From positions 462,001-526,000 of the forward strand of contig JABMCL010001379.1 in NCBI GenBank assembly GCA_018857735.1: 64,000 bases of DNA. The letters run 5' to 3'. The translations under genes were made by a program, and so were the position numbers. Numbering within the stretch: the first letter of the stretch is position 1; each line of letters begins with the position of its first letter. This DNA comes from Alviniconcha marisindica. Taxonomy: Eukaryota; Mollusca; Gastropoda; Provannidae. Of the stretch, positions 57,501 through 64,000 are shown piece after piece. Under the pieces are notes generated by a model, which was not told where the DNA came from, searched no databases, and saw only the letters and a program-made list of their open reading frames with translations.

Positions 57501-58150
57501 GTTTTTCTCTGCAGTACCACAAGAGCTCTCACGGGCCGGTGCTGTTGCACACTGACCCAAATGAAAGTCATCCTGAAATTAGGAGTGCACACAAGCTGCA
57601 ACAGTCTGATATTTGTGGCTACCATTCAAATGAAGGCAAGTCTCAAAATCATCATGGCAGAGTGGATCAATTTCCTAAATTATGGTTCTGCTAGTGCTAG
57701 ACAAAGCTTCTTTCAACATAACTATAAATATGATGACACTGAGTGAACATGAAAACCACAGCCTTGCTGTTACTGCTTCCTGCTACTACAACTCCTACAA
57801 CCATGTTGTTCACCAGCACAGAAACAGAACTGAGTTCTGCTGGTGTTACAAAACCGAGATCAAAACTCACACATGTTCAGAAGCACCAAAGAAACAAAGC
57901 AGACTTCTTGGTTAAAACAAACCACCCCCAAAATACACTCAGGGCTAGGCCAGTGAGGAAAGCAAGAAGAAACTGGCGTTCACTTTTTGTCGTCTGCCAT
58001 CCATCGATCCTTGGCTGGGGAGTCTGGGACAGAGTAGCGCCGTCGCAAGGCGGCAGGCACAGAGAGTGATTCCCCATGTTCCTCACTCAACTGCTGCATC
58101 AAGGCAGAGCCGTGGAAGGACAGACTCTGGTCTAGCAGTTCCGCATCCAT
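39499..58150 (-). CDS. TTC14: TTC14 homolog (S1 + TPR + RS tail), complete, 14 exons
   Basis: A nuclear protein family with an S1 RNA-binding domain, TPRs and a Ser/Arg/Lys-rich tail; its function is poorly known. Exons, high to low: 58150-57984, 57160-57042, 55991-55915, 54793-54668, 54017-53933, 53695-53563, 51347-51207, 49769-49691, 48667-48558, 47221-47099, 46335-46221, 44918-44782, 43166-40358, 40311-39499. All join in phase to 5,034 nt, about 1,677 residues. The start [17 protein letters not shown] parallels the human MDRDLLRQSLNCHGSSL. Next come [11 protein letters not shown] (about 70), PPLESFM (about 103), S1 (about 122-235), LMRGLHS (about 280), TPR units (310-425) with [11 protein letters not shown] and [10 protein letters not shown], then an acidic/Ser linker and RS/RE-rich sequence from about 471 to 1407, and a basic C-terminus ending [13 protein letters not shown]. 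Human TTC14 is about 770 residues; the excess is in the RS exon. The last boundary (40358/40311) is uncertain. Confidence 0.93.
40312..40357 (-). other. Possible 46-nt micro-intron or frameshift in TTC14
   Basis: The RS frame of E13 remains open to 40175 but turns into Cys/Trp-rich nonsense. The next frame is open from about 40350 to the plausible C-terminus. A GT..AG pair here (GAG|gtgaaaac ... ggtctcag|ACA) has length 46, which makes exactly the needed shift. A single-base assembly error would do the same. Confidence 0.5.
40358..43166 (-). CDS. TTC14: TTC14 exon E13, giant RS/RE-rich exon
   Basis: 2,809 nt, 936 codons, acceptor atgctcacag. Begins [20 protein letters not shown] and has a long run of [16 protein letters not shown] dipeptide-rich repeats (roughly 42000-42500), then charged, less repetitive sequence with several SKW motifs ([23 protein letters not shown]). 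The RS tail is expected to be disordered and nuclear-speckle-directed. The 3' edge is uncertain (see the frame change at 40311-40358). Confidence 0.88.
43167..44781 (-). other. TTC14 intron E12-E13
   Basis: An AC-rich simple stretch at 43195-43395, T-rich runs at 43800-43905, and a SINE tail at 44690-44765 next to the E12 donor. A gtgaccttgaaagtc + aaccaaggtcacc inverted pair lies near 43718. Confidence 0.55.
44690..44768 (+). mobile_element. SINE 3' tail (family S)
   Basis: cgtccctaataagccttagt + ttctgcggacgtaaagcaac, followed by gctcaaccaacgaccgcc, which parallels the tail near 61345. It ends about 15 bp from the E12 donor of TTC14 on the opposite strand. Confidence 0.65.
44782..44918 (-). 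CDS. TTC14: TTC14 exon E12, acidic/Ser linker
   Basis: 137 nt, acceptor gtcgtcag, donor AGCAA|gtgggt. Reads [20 protein letters not shown], then [18 protein letters not shown], matching the AEKLRKLLKEEKRLKKK segment of human TTC14. Confidence 0.88.
45583..46150. repeat. ~115-bp tandem duplication interrupted by a SINE
   Basis: A unit containing agtacacttcagtgggtact, caaaaacacactac, ctatctaaa, then acagtcactcattcagtcat and gtctgctccactat is complete at 46022-46150. The first copy is split: its first half ends at 45646 and its second half starts at about 45967, with the SINE between. Confidence 0.85.
45651..45966 (+). mobile_element. tRNA-derived SINE (family S), near full length
   Basis: A 73-nt tRNA-like head (45651-45723): 7-bp acceptor stem GAGCCGG with TTCGGCTC, A box tggcctagcggtaaggcg, B box ggttcgatacc. 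The body has gtggacactgtcttgtgact and cattaaaatggctctcatcg; the tail has taataagccatacggtttct + gtggatgttaagcac and ends in (TTAC)n. Its boundaries are set by the interrupted tandem unit around it. The anticodon stem is poor, so a live tRNA gene is unlikely. Confidence 0.88.
46221..46335 (-). CDS. TTC14: TTC14 exon E11, third TPR
   Basis: 115 nt, acceptor tgtttcag, donor CTTCAG|gtgacg. Reads [20 protein letters not shown], then [18 protein letters not shown]; a canonical TPR helix pair. Confidence 0.92.
46376..46482 (+). mobile_element. LINE reverse-transcriptase C-terminal relic
   Basis: One frame reads [20 protein letters not shown], then [12 protein letters not shown], the familiar NSLP..IR.S.....FK..LKTHLF motif near the C-terminus of CR1/L2-like and related LINE polyproteins. 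Only about 35 codons, ending in a C-run; dead fragment. Confidence 0.7.
46484..46640. repeat. C-run and GT-rich simple sequence
   Basis: About 18 C at 46486-46503, then GT/GC alternation at 46557-46635. Confidence 0.9.
47099..47221 (-). CDS. TTC14: TTC14 exon E10, second TPR
   Basis: 123 nt, acceptor cgttgcag, donor CGTCG|gtgagc. Reads [20 protein letters not shown], then [15 protein letters not shown], matching [20 protein letters not shown] of human TTC14. Confidence 0.94.
47270..47872. repeat. ~46-bp minisatellite, about 13 copies, in TTC14 intron
   Basis: Unit ctcagttttgtcaagatcac + tcgtcccattcacacactca + acaggg, with two copies extended by aaaactcctccagcaaccag. Confidence 0.94.
48240..48553. 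repeat. AC-rich minisatellite next to TTC14 E9 donor
   Basis: Units of (AC)n + aatgtatacacctgc, about 10 copies, ending in a pure (AC)n five bases from the donor gtaagt at 48557-48552. Confidence 0.94.
48558..48667 (-). CDS. TTC14: TTC14 exon E9, first TPR
   Basis: 110 nt, donor GCTCT|gtaagt. Reads [20 protein letters not shown], then [12 protein letters not shown], matching [20 protein letters not shown] and [12 protein letters not shown]. The acceptor (gttgtacag) and first 39 or so exon bases are repeated every 63 bp upstream in frame, so upstream acceptors cannot be excluded. Confidence 0.9.
48604..49112 (-). repeat. 63-bp in-frame minisatellite of acceptor sites at TTC14 E9
   Basis: On the - strand each unit carries tgttgcagtgttgtacag (acceptor) followed by GGAGTGGAGATGGTGAAGCA, the first codons of exon E9. 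Junction-like positions lie at 48667 (real), 48730, 48793, 48856, 48919, 48982 and 49045, with a decayed eighth near 49090. All seven keep the AG. The unit is 21 codons with no stop in the exon frame. Confidence 0.95.
49113..49690. other. TTC14 intron E8-E9, distal part
   Basis: Unique AT-rich sequence, nothing recognised. Confidence 0.5.
49691..49769 (-). CDS. TTC14: TTC14 exon E8
   Basis: 79 nt, acceptor tgtgtgcag. Reads [20 protein letters not shown], then AHSRSV, matching KNFSEDDFASALRKKQ. The donor GTG|gtgtca is preferred over the stronger-looking CAG|gtcagt 9 bases upstream in the transcript, because only the former keeps frame with exon E9. Confidence 0.82.
50045..51005. repeat. ~38-bp minisatellite, about 24 copies
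   Basis: Unit cagacctcatctactgaagg + acagactgtgtggtcccca, some copies extended with gtcaagtatctttccca. Does not include exon sequence. Confidence 0.95.
51066..51190. repeat. G-rich tract, quadruplex-capable
   Basis: Repeated ggggggtggggagat units then ggtggggttggggtgggg and a long G-run. Many closely spaced G-runs of 4-8 on the + strand, lying within 20 bp of the E7 donor of TTC14 (C-rich in the transcript). Confidence 0.88.
51207..51347 (-). CDS. TTC14: TTC14 exon E7
   Basis: 141 nt, acceptor gtgtacag, donor CACAG|gtgggt. Reads [20 protein letters not shown], then [10 protein letters not shown], matching VMQSSLGFVNPG and PPSLMRGLQS of human TTC14. About 28 bases of its 5' end plus the acceptor recur in the upstream array. 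Confidence 0.92.
51305..51975 (-). repeat. ~62-bp array containing the acceptor and start of TTC14 E7
   Basis: About ten units of ttcattgagcatcaacacac + attgctgtacacgttccact + ggtcagtttttgtgtgtcac. The copies at 51838 and 51913 (catcaaaccacactgctaca + tcatgtgcctgtacac) match the real junction (cgtcaaaccgcaccgctgca + tcttgcgcctgtacac) over about 28 exon bases and the acceptor. Confidence 0.88.
52195..53225. repeat. ~72-bp minisatellite, about 13 copies
   Basis: Unit gaacaggtatcaagtgtaca, catcatcataatcataacga, atggtagctgtacttggaga, ataatctgttca, with internal deletions. Confidence 0.95.
53540..53566. repeat. (AC)n microsatellite at TTC14 E6 donor
   Basis: On the transcript the donor is one GT of a GT run, so slippage here would change candidate donor positions by 2 bases. 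Confidence 0.85.
53563..53695 (-). CDS. TTC14: TTC14 exon E6
   Basis: 133 nt, acceptor gtttcag. Reads [20 protein letters not shown], then [13 protein letters not shown], matching IKDIDRYHEKLAVSL and IKLGVISSEELPLYYR. The donor falls inside a GT run (TACTCTGTGTGTGTGC). 53563 is chosen because only this GT gives the phase needed by the next exon; 2-bp shifts are equally GT but out of frame. Confidence 0.85.
53933..54017 (-). CDS. TTC14: TTC14 exon E5
   Basis: 85 nt, acceptor ggtttgcag, donor AGGG|gtcagt. Reads [20 protein letters not shown], then YQPRDVFRG, matching ALCPLRDV and YYQTGDIIRAG of human TTC14. Confidence 0.9.
54018..54667. other. TTC14 intron E4-E5
   Basis: Unique sequence, nothing recognised. 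Confidence 0.5.
54668..54793 (-). CDS. TTC14: TTC14 exon E4, S1 domain first part
   Basis: 126 nt, phase 0 both sides, acceptor ggttacag, donor ATCAGC|gtgagt. Reads [20 protein letters not shown], then RDIDELNIS, matching ERGDIVIGRISSI and RDIAHLEIT of human TTC14 (S1 RNA-binding fold). Confidence 0.92.
55000..55910 (-). repeat. ~44-bp array reaching the TTC14 E3 donor
   Basis: Unit (plus strand) actgacttagagatgatgac + aaatgtttcctgcccctttc + taac, about 11 copies at 55000-55485 and two or three at 55815-55912, split by 320 bp of unique sequence. On the - strand units begin ga|gtcagtgt, resembling the real donor GAG|gtcagtgttag. Confidence 0.85.
55915..55991 (-). CDS. TTC14: TTC14 exon E3
   Basis: 77 nt, acceptor cgttttcag, donor TACGAG|gtcagt. 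Reads [20 protein letters not shown], matching YAIMPPLEQFMEIP. Both edges lie in tandem repeats: acceptor copies above it, donor-like copies below it. Confidence 0.9.
55965..56330 (-). repeat. ~55-bp array containing the acceptor and start of TTC14 E3
   Basis: Plus-strand unit ggtggcattattccaaacac + atctgaaaacatgaaaagaa + tgcaacaataaatt; the complement holds gttttcag followed by ATGTGTTTGGAATAATGCCA, the first bases of exon E3. Four good copies and two decayed ones (near 56230 and 56290). Confidence 0.9.
56585..56885. repeat. ~33-bp minisatellite, about 9 copies
   Basis: Unit gaaggcagaagaagagttta + tcccaacagctgt, in the E2-E3 intron of TTC14. Confidence 0.95.
57042..57160 (-). CDS. TTC14: TTC14 exon E2
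   Basis: 119 nt, acceptor gtgtttcag, donor GAAG|gtgagt. Reads [20 protein letters not shown], matching EIQKFISKKADLLF of human TTC14. Confidence 0.93.
57161..57983. other. TTC14 first intron
   Basis: Unique sequence, nothing recognised. Confidence 0.5.
57984..58150 (-). CDS. TTC14: TTC14 exon E1 with start codon
   Basis: ATG at 58150, reading [20 protein letters not shown], ending DRWMADDK plus 2 nt; donor gtgaac. The N-terminal match to vertebrate TTC14 fixes the start. The AG just upstream (gctgcagc) could be a 5' UTR acceptor. Confidence 0.92.
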
Positions 58151-59270
58151 GCTGCAGCATAAACAAGCAAATATATTGTAATTGTACATATATATTAATT
58201 ATTATATAAGCTAGGTAGATGATCTCATTCACTCTTTCCCTGCCAATGAATTTTTGCTGGTGTAATTTTCTTTCAGGAATAGTCTCTGAAATTTATACAA
58301 ACAAGTTAATCAAACCACAAGTCTTTTTTCTCTCTTCTTTTTTTAAGCAGGTGAAAAATACATATGACAAAAAACAAAATTCTCATACCACATGACATAC
58401 ATTCTATGATAATCAGCTGCAAATAACGGAAAACACTGAGTTTGTCACATAACAATTACTAAGTAAAACACATAGGAGCAGGGGATAAACACTAAGTTTT
58501 GGCCAATGGTGAAGAATTTGCCATTATGATTGTACTTTTGTAAACAATCCATTTATTTTACACAAATCATTACTCAACAGCTACTCCTTTGCTATTTCCA
58601 TCAATAAATTTTCTCTGTAGTTCATGTTTCTAATAGTAATAATGAGTTATGACGATAATAGCTTGATTAAAAACAGGTGATTCCGGAGAGGACAGACAGA
58701 AGCCGTGCTTCAGTGGGCAAACCACAACTGCTGTGATCTGCAGAGACGACAATGTGGGCCAAGAAAAATGGTGACATACTTTTTATCTTGGGGTGGGCAG
58801 AGCTAGACACACCGCAACTGCCAATGTTGGGGTGGGGAAACAATGTTTCATAAGATTAAGAAAGAGCTTAGGCTGGAAGAGAGTGGGGACAAGATTTGCT
58901 ACTATTGTACTAATGAGTAATGTTCAGGTAGCTACAACATGACTATTAATATTATTGCTGCTGTGGTGGGCCACATGACTGTTTATTGATGCCGAGGCAG
59001 GCTCAACACCTGCAATAGCTGTTACAGGAACTAGTACATAACTATCACAGTATTAGTATGCTATTTGACTAACACTACAGTAACATTAACATTGTAAGTG
59101 TAACTGAAAGTACAGACATGTGAGAGACGTGACCCAGAGACTCTGACTTGAGTAGAAACTTGGTAACCCTTCCCTCACTTCACTGACTTAAAAATAAAAT
59201 TCATTCACTGATTCAGCCAAACAAACACAAAAGGCACAATTTAATGGAAAAAGAAGTGTTATTATTTCAA
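58151..59270. other. Upstream of TTC14 coding start
   Basis: AT-rich. Any 5' UTR exon of TTC14 would lie in 58151-63800, but I cannot place it. Confidence 0.45.
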
Positions 59271-59274
59271 CTAC

Positions 59275-59442
59275 TGTCGTAATGCAGGGGTGGAATGGAT
59301 ACTGAAATAAGAGCCTGCACAGAAAAATGACCCTGGAGAAAGAAGAATATTTTCTTGCCGCTCCTGCAGGGACTTGAACCCAGGACCTTTTGATCACATG
59401 TCCAGCACTCTAAGTCTAACCACTGAGCTATCCCCGTTCCAA
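59275..59442 (-). mobile_element. tRNA-derived SINE (second family)
   Basis: On the - strand: ggggatagctcagtggttag (A box) and cctgggttcaagtccctgca (B box), then aagaaaatattcttctttct and ccagggtcatttttctgtgc. Its translation pattern (AQWL...VLGSSPCRSG) is the typical accidental peptide of a SINE family common in marine invertebrates. Confidence 0.8.
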
Positions 59443-60710
59443 ATCTATGATGCTCACCATTCAAACTGATCAAACACATTCAAAGGTAGGCTATGAGCCC
59501 AACTATCTCCATTCTTTCCTGCATGCAGTTAAAAGGGCTGCTCACTCTTTAGTCTTTACGATTTTCCATTATTATGTAACACAAACAATAAACACAAACA
59601 TTTCTTGAAAGTTGCTTTCTGTAGCATGCAAACTAATACTAGTAATAGAGCTCTAATCATTAAGAATCAGACACTTAAAAAAAAAAAATGATAAAAAAAT
59701 TAATATAAAATCAAGTGAGCATCTTAAACTGAACAGATTTTTTAACTTTTTGTTGTTGGCCTCTTGTTCTTTCAACAGATTATGTGATAGCCACAACCAC
59801 TATTTTCAGTATTCTGCCACTATTAATATTGTTAATATTATATCATGTGTTAGTACCCTATGTTTGTATCCCACCTGCCATTGGACTTTCTCTTACATTC
59901 TAAGGTGAACATTGGGGTTTTAACATGCCCAATGTTCTTACTCCTGTGGTCTTGGTGCGTGCTGTGCACACACGTATCGTCGTACTTTTGAGGAGGCTCC
60001 CACGTCCACCTTTTTGGGAAATGCAGACTTCAGGCTTAACTGATTGAGTATACAGTATAACTATAAGAAAGTTAAAAAAATATAACACAATAATCAATTT
60101 GGTGATTGTGGCTGCTCCTAAAGGGTTTGATCCGACAGTCAAGTTCACCACAACCGGTCTATCTGAGCCTGAAACAAAAGCTGAAGAAGGGAGAACTAAC
60201 ACAACAGAAACACACGGAACCAATACCACTGTGCCACTACCAGTTCTAGTGATCAAAAGCGCGGAACGGGATTAGTTATTAGAAAAGCAATATTTGTGTA
60301 AAACGTCCAGCAATACATACACAATGTACAGCACTTAAAACTGCATCACTCAGAACAGCTCGTAAAAGATGACAAAAAGTAAGAGCTCAAAATGAGCCGC
60401 AGAACAGTCTGCCTACGACTGAAACATCAAGGGCATATAACCCCCACGTCTGCACGGCGTAAACGATTTGCAGAACTATTATCATGAAATGCTTTATGAA
60501 GTAATCAAGCTAGCCATCCAGTTAAACGTCACCTGATAATTATTTAACAAATAACAATCGAAGTTGTCATATCCTCAGGTAAACAGGCAAGAACATATTC
60601 TTATTAACACATCTTACATGGGCTCTGAAACACGTTTGCTTCCCTTCGACAATTACACTGTTTGAGAATAATACTAAATAAAAGACGTGCAGTTTGATGA
60701 TAGCGGACAT
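59443..60710. other. Intergenic, nothing certain
   Basis: AT-rich. 59880-60280 has denser, less AT-rich text but no exon with splice sites that I can support. Confidence 0.45.
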
Positions 60711-60713
60711 GCG

Positions 60714-61000
60714 GAGCCCACATAGCTCAGTGGGTTAGCCGTTTGAAGCCAGACCGTCACTGACAGGGTTTAGATTGGGCCACACTCCGAGCATCGCTTT
60801 CCGGGAAGGATGTCGAACAGGTAAACCCATGAACCTACATAGTCCATGGGTAAACCTATTGATACAGGTCCATGGGTAAGCCAGTGCTTGGAGTCAGTTT
60901 GTGACCGTCTGGGCCCTGGAATCGTCGTTAGCCGAGACGGTCACTGAGTGGGAATCTGATGGTAACCCATCGACATTTTACGACATGCCTTCCAGGATGT
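60714..61000 (+). mobile_element. Probable SINE-like element
   Basis: cacatagctcagtgggttag is a good tRNA A-box region, but the B box is weak (gggtttagattggg). Three ccatgggtaa words follow at about 60 bp spacing. Confidence 0.45.
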
Positions 61001-61124
61001 TATGGCAGTGGTTGGAAGAAGGATGCTGTAAACCTGGCAGTGCTTAGAAAACAAACGCCGCGGTCAGGTGTCGACCGCCACAGTCAGACTTTTTTTCTTT
61101 TCTTTCTTCCTCCATGGCGGCGTG

Positions 61125-61440
61125 CTTTTCGTCCACAGAAACCGTATGGCTTACTCAGCAGAGACGGGGGAAGACCGTGCCTTATGGCCGGATAGGGAAT
61201 GCCGGAGAGCCAGGCCCACTTCCTTGTTCAGTTCACACAGCTCTTGAGCTCTCCAATCACAGTCAGTGTTCATGAGAGCACAGGAGCCGGCGTGAAAATC
61301 GACATGGACGTCCTGGGCGTCCCTAGTGCATAGCGTCCGTACGGTCTCTGTGGAAGTAAAGCAATACTGAACCAGTGACCGCTGGACCACAGCTGGCCAC
61401 ACTGAGGGCCCGGGATCAGTAGCGGTAGCCACTACTGAGT
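61125..61440. mobile_element. Two SINE 3' tails (family S) in opposite orientation
   Basis: 61128-61172 complement: cgtctctgctgagtaagcca + tacggtttctgtggac. 61340-61400 plus: gtccgtacggtctctgtgga + agtaaagcaatactgaacca. cacagctcttgagctct between them also matches 36390-36415. Confidence 0.6.
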
Positions 61441-61462
61441 GAAAAAAGAGAGTCTGAAACAA

Positions 61463-61911
61463 TGACTGCTAGCGTTTTAAAACAAGATCCAAACACATAA
61501 AGGTTCAAAGGAACGCTGTTTGATTAGGACAAAACACATGCAAATTTTCGGGGTAATCCCTTTTACCAAGCTACAAAACGACACTTAAACAACATGAAAA
61601 ACGATGACAAATGAGATGGAGAGTGACACGAAACCAACATAGCTCAACCAAAAACAGATAAGTGGCTTAGCTCTCTATCTCGTTTTTCATCGTTTTTCAC
61701 CGTTCAACTGTTGTTTAAGTGTCGTTTTGTAGCTTGATAAAGGGGATTACCCCGAAAACACTCCATCTCATTTTTCATCGTTTCTCACCGTAACTGTTGT
61801 TTAAGTCTCGTCCGTTTTGTAGCTTGATAAAGGGGATTACCCCGAAAATTCACACTGAAGTGTTTTGTCCTAATAAATAGCGTTCTTTTGAACCTTTTAT
61901 GTGTTTGGTGG
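61463..61911. mobile_element. Foldback (long inverted-repeat) element, copy 2
   Basis: Left arm: ccaaacacataaaggttcaa, gattaggacaaaacacatgc, ttcggggtaatccctttt, gctacaaaacgacacttaaa. Right arm: the complement in order, ending gaaccttttatgtgtttgg. The arms align for about 150 bp. A gtagcttgataaaggggatt + accccgaaaa block occurs twice in the right arm (61728 and 61820), an internal tandem duplication. No open reading frame. Confidence 0.85.
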
Positions 61912-62194
61912 CCACTTGAGTTGCCGGGTCAGAGATACTATTACTAGTGTCTCTGGTTGGGTCAGTTTTGTCCCTGACGTTGCCGGTGGGGCCTTTTCCT
62001 CATCGGTCTCCACTGAGACTTCATTCCACTAACTGTCCACTTTGGAGAAGCAGTCGCCCAAAGAAGGGAGGTCATACAAACTGTCCGATTTCTGCCTCAA
62101 AACTACGCCACAATGATGTTTTGTGTGCTAAAATACATCGTCGGATCGCGATCATCGTGTTTTTGTTGTTTTTTGTTTCGGTTTTGCGAGCGCG

Positions 62195-62234
62195 AACGCG
62201 CGCGTGTGTGTGTGTGTGTGACTTGTGTGCCCCT

Positions 62235-62292
<58 letters not shown>

Positions 62293-62412
62293 AGAGAGAG
62301 AGAGAGAGAGAGTGTGTGTGTGTGTGTGTGTGACGTGTGTGCTCCTGTGCGTGTGTGTGCGTGTGTGTGCGCGCGGTGGGGGATGGGGGGGGGGGGGGGG
62401 GGGGGGGGACAT
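62195..62412. repeat. GT / GA / GT / G-run complex
   Basis: (GT)n, short (GA)n, (GT)n and then a G-run of about 23; likely hard to assemble. Confidence 0.95.
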
Positions 62413-62559
62413 AGGATACTTATATATTTGATCCAATGTTGTAAGTCTTAAATCCACAGATATAGACACTGTCATATGAGACAGACCAAAGCTCTCACAG
62501 ATATATACACACGCGCGCGAGCACGCACGCGCGTAGACACTGACACCGACGCACCCACG

Positions 62560-63030
62560 CACAACTGCATCCGGAAAAACCGAACGATGTTCGTTCTGAT
62601 ATAACTGACAGGCCTACTGTCGACTGGACGTTAACGGGCAACGTTACCTATACCTAGGCCTATACTTACTTACCAAACCACGCCACGTATGTATCTATAC
62701 TAGGCGTATTCTCATTAGCTTGTCGCCAGGACACGCCTACTGCTCGAATACTTCGACACATTTATATATGGGAAGCATGGCGGCGCTGGCATGTTTGAAA
62801 GATCGATCTATGTGATGATATTTCGATCTTATTTGCCGTATCAAACAACACTAAGGCTACGACAGAGAGCAGGTTCGTTCCGCACATGGCGGGAATCAAG
62901 TAAGCAGCAGCAAATATGAAGAAACATCATAGGCAGGAAGTGAATGACGTACAATCTGACGCGTTTCTTACTGACGACTATTTGAGAGACAGTGTTTTGA
63001 AACAAAGATAATTATGTTATGCAGCTCGGT
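62560..63030. other. Possible promoter-proximal region
   Basis: Richer in CpG than the intergenic surroundings. aagcatggcggcgctgg near 62772 resembles a YY1-type AAnATGGCG element common at metazoan start sites. Inference only; no transcript start can be read from sequence. Confidence 0.3.
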
Positions 63031-63034
63031 GTTC

Positions 63035-63142
63035 TGACAGCATCTTTTAACGTTTATTATGTATGAGTTGTGACAGCATCTTTTAACGTTTATTATGTAT
63101 GAGTTGTGACAGCATCTTTTAACGTTTATTATGTATGAGTTG
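63035..63142. repeat. 36-bp exact tandem triplication
   Basis: tgacagcatcttttaacgtt + tattatgtatgagttg three times with no differences noticed. Confidence 0.95.
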
Positions 63143-63841
63143 AGAAAATTTGCTTTCGTTTGCCGTGATGGTATAAGGAGAGTCCAGCGATGGCAGTCGT
63201 TTTGATACGTACTATCGTGACAGCTGAAACAGTGGCCGTGTACATGCGATCGGTACATATCGTCTCTTGGCTAATCCGGCAATGTATTTTGAACCAGAAA
63301 AGCTAAATTCAACACAACTGACTGTGTAGGCTTAATGCCAAACACTGAGGATATTCTTGTACTGACCTTTGCACAAATAATTAAGGCTAAAAGAGATGGC
63401 GATTACCATCAACGATGTTTACATTTAGTCGTTCAAGAGGATGACCGCGTGATGTTTTTATCAATGACCGCGCAGTGATGTTTTTTATCAATCTCAGCGT
63501 AATTTCTCCACACTTCGATGGGGTTTGCGGAATGGCACGAATCTTACTCCACCTTCAAGTGGATCTGGGTACCATATATCTGAGTTCACAGCCCCCATGC
63601 CCATGTTTTCACCATTGCTGGTCTCCGTTCGCTGTCTGAAGATCTGTCTACTGAAGAATTAGCAGAAGGTGTGTCAGGTCTGCGTGCGCCGATTGGCTAA
63701 TCGCTAATGTCAGTCATACTTTAGCGACTGGTTAATTTTTGCCCCAAAAGTGCAACGTGACGATTTTTTTGATTACGTCATTATTGCTGTGCAACAACAT
63801 GGATGCACAAAGAAGTGTGCGGTATTCGTCTTGAACGCATA

Positions 63842-64000
63842 ATGGACCGCTCTAAGAGTAAGACAAACAGAGCCAGACCGAGCTCGTCTACCGGCACCAG
63901 TGATAGCTCTACAGACGATACCAGTGGTCGTTGTGTTTTCGAGGAGATCCTGTCCAATCACATTCAAAAACAAATCCTGGAGGAGCGCCTTCGCTACGAC
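63842..64000 (+). CDS. N-terminus of unrecognised protein, 3' partial
   Basis: 53 codons from ATG at 63842 to the window end without a stop: MDRSKSKTNRARPSSSTGTS, a Ser/Thr/Asp-rich stretch, then FEEILSNHIQKQILEERLRY. The basic Ser-rich lead looks disordered and the end looks helical. An upstream ATG at 63800 is closed by a TGA after 11 codons in the same frame (a possible uORF), so 63842 is preferred. Codon use (CGA, AGC, ACC) is coding-like. I do not recognise the family. Confidence 0.65.
   Translation, partial: MDRSKSKTNRARPSSSTGTSDSSTDDTSGRCVFEEILSNHIQKQILEERLRYD

Noticed and set aside
34078..60015. Shared 15-mer cccacgtccaccttt at 34079 and 59999
   Set aside because: The flanks do not align beyond a few bases; too short to call a repeat family.
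62771..62820. Short peptide gene MGSMAALACLKD...
   Set aside because: Only 15 codons to a stop; more likely promoter sequence with a chance ATGGCGGCG.

Overview
The window looks like nuclear DNA of a lophotrochozoan animal, most likely a marine mollusc (gastropod-like). This is inferred from short exons with GT..AG introns of 0.2-3 kb, tRNA-derived SINE relics, foldback elements and very many intronic minisatellites. No bacterial, organellar or viral gene was seen.

Layout. (1) Positions 1-27593, + strand: a circadian clock gene of the insect-type timeless family. I could join 21 exons in phase into about 1,040 codons. Only the N-terminal coding exon(s), roughly 30-45 residues by comparison with Drosophila TIM, lie upstream of the window. 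(2) Positions 27594-39498: an intergenic stretch between two genes that converge tail to tail. It is filled with minisatellites (one of 1.6 kb), a short inverted-repeat element and diverged dispersed repeats. (3) Positions 58150-39499, - strand: a complete TTC14 homolog (N-terminal domain, S1 RNA-binding domain, TPRs, then a very long Arg/Ser-rich tail). It has 14 exons and about 1,677 residues, more than twice the vertebrate length, mainly because of one 2.8-kb RS-rich exon. (4) Positions 58151-63841: the upstream region of TTC14, with SINEs, a 450-bp foldback element and simple repeats. (5) Positions 63842-64000, + strand: the first 53 codons of an unrecognised gene that runs off the window.

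The two long genes are not known to share a pathway. TIM is a clock protein that partners PER/CRY in the nucleus; TTC14 is a nuclear RNA-associated protein of poorly known function.

The most striking observation is structural. At least seven intronic tandem arrays or duplications include a splice site, most of them with a short piece of the flanking exon, so the array multiplies authentic-looking splice sites. In timeless these are 24 acceptor copies before 9964, a two-copy duplication of the acceptor plus exon start at 4751, in-frame 39-bp donor copies after 15095, and 61-bp donor copies after 21166. In TTC14 they are in-frame 63-bp acceptor copies above 48667, acceptor copies above 51347 and above 55991, plus a donor-edge array below 55915. 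Two of the arrays are multiples of three and free of stops, so choosing a different copy would insert 13-residue or 21-residue peptide repeats without breaking the frame.
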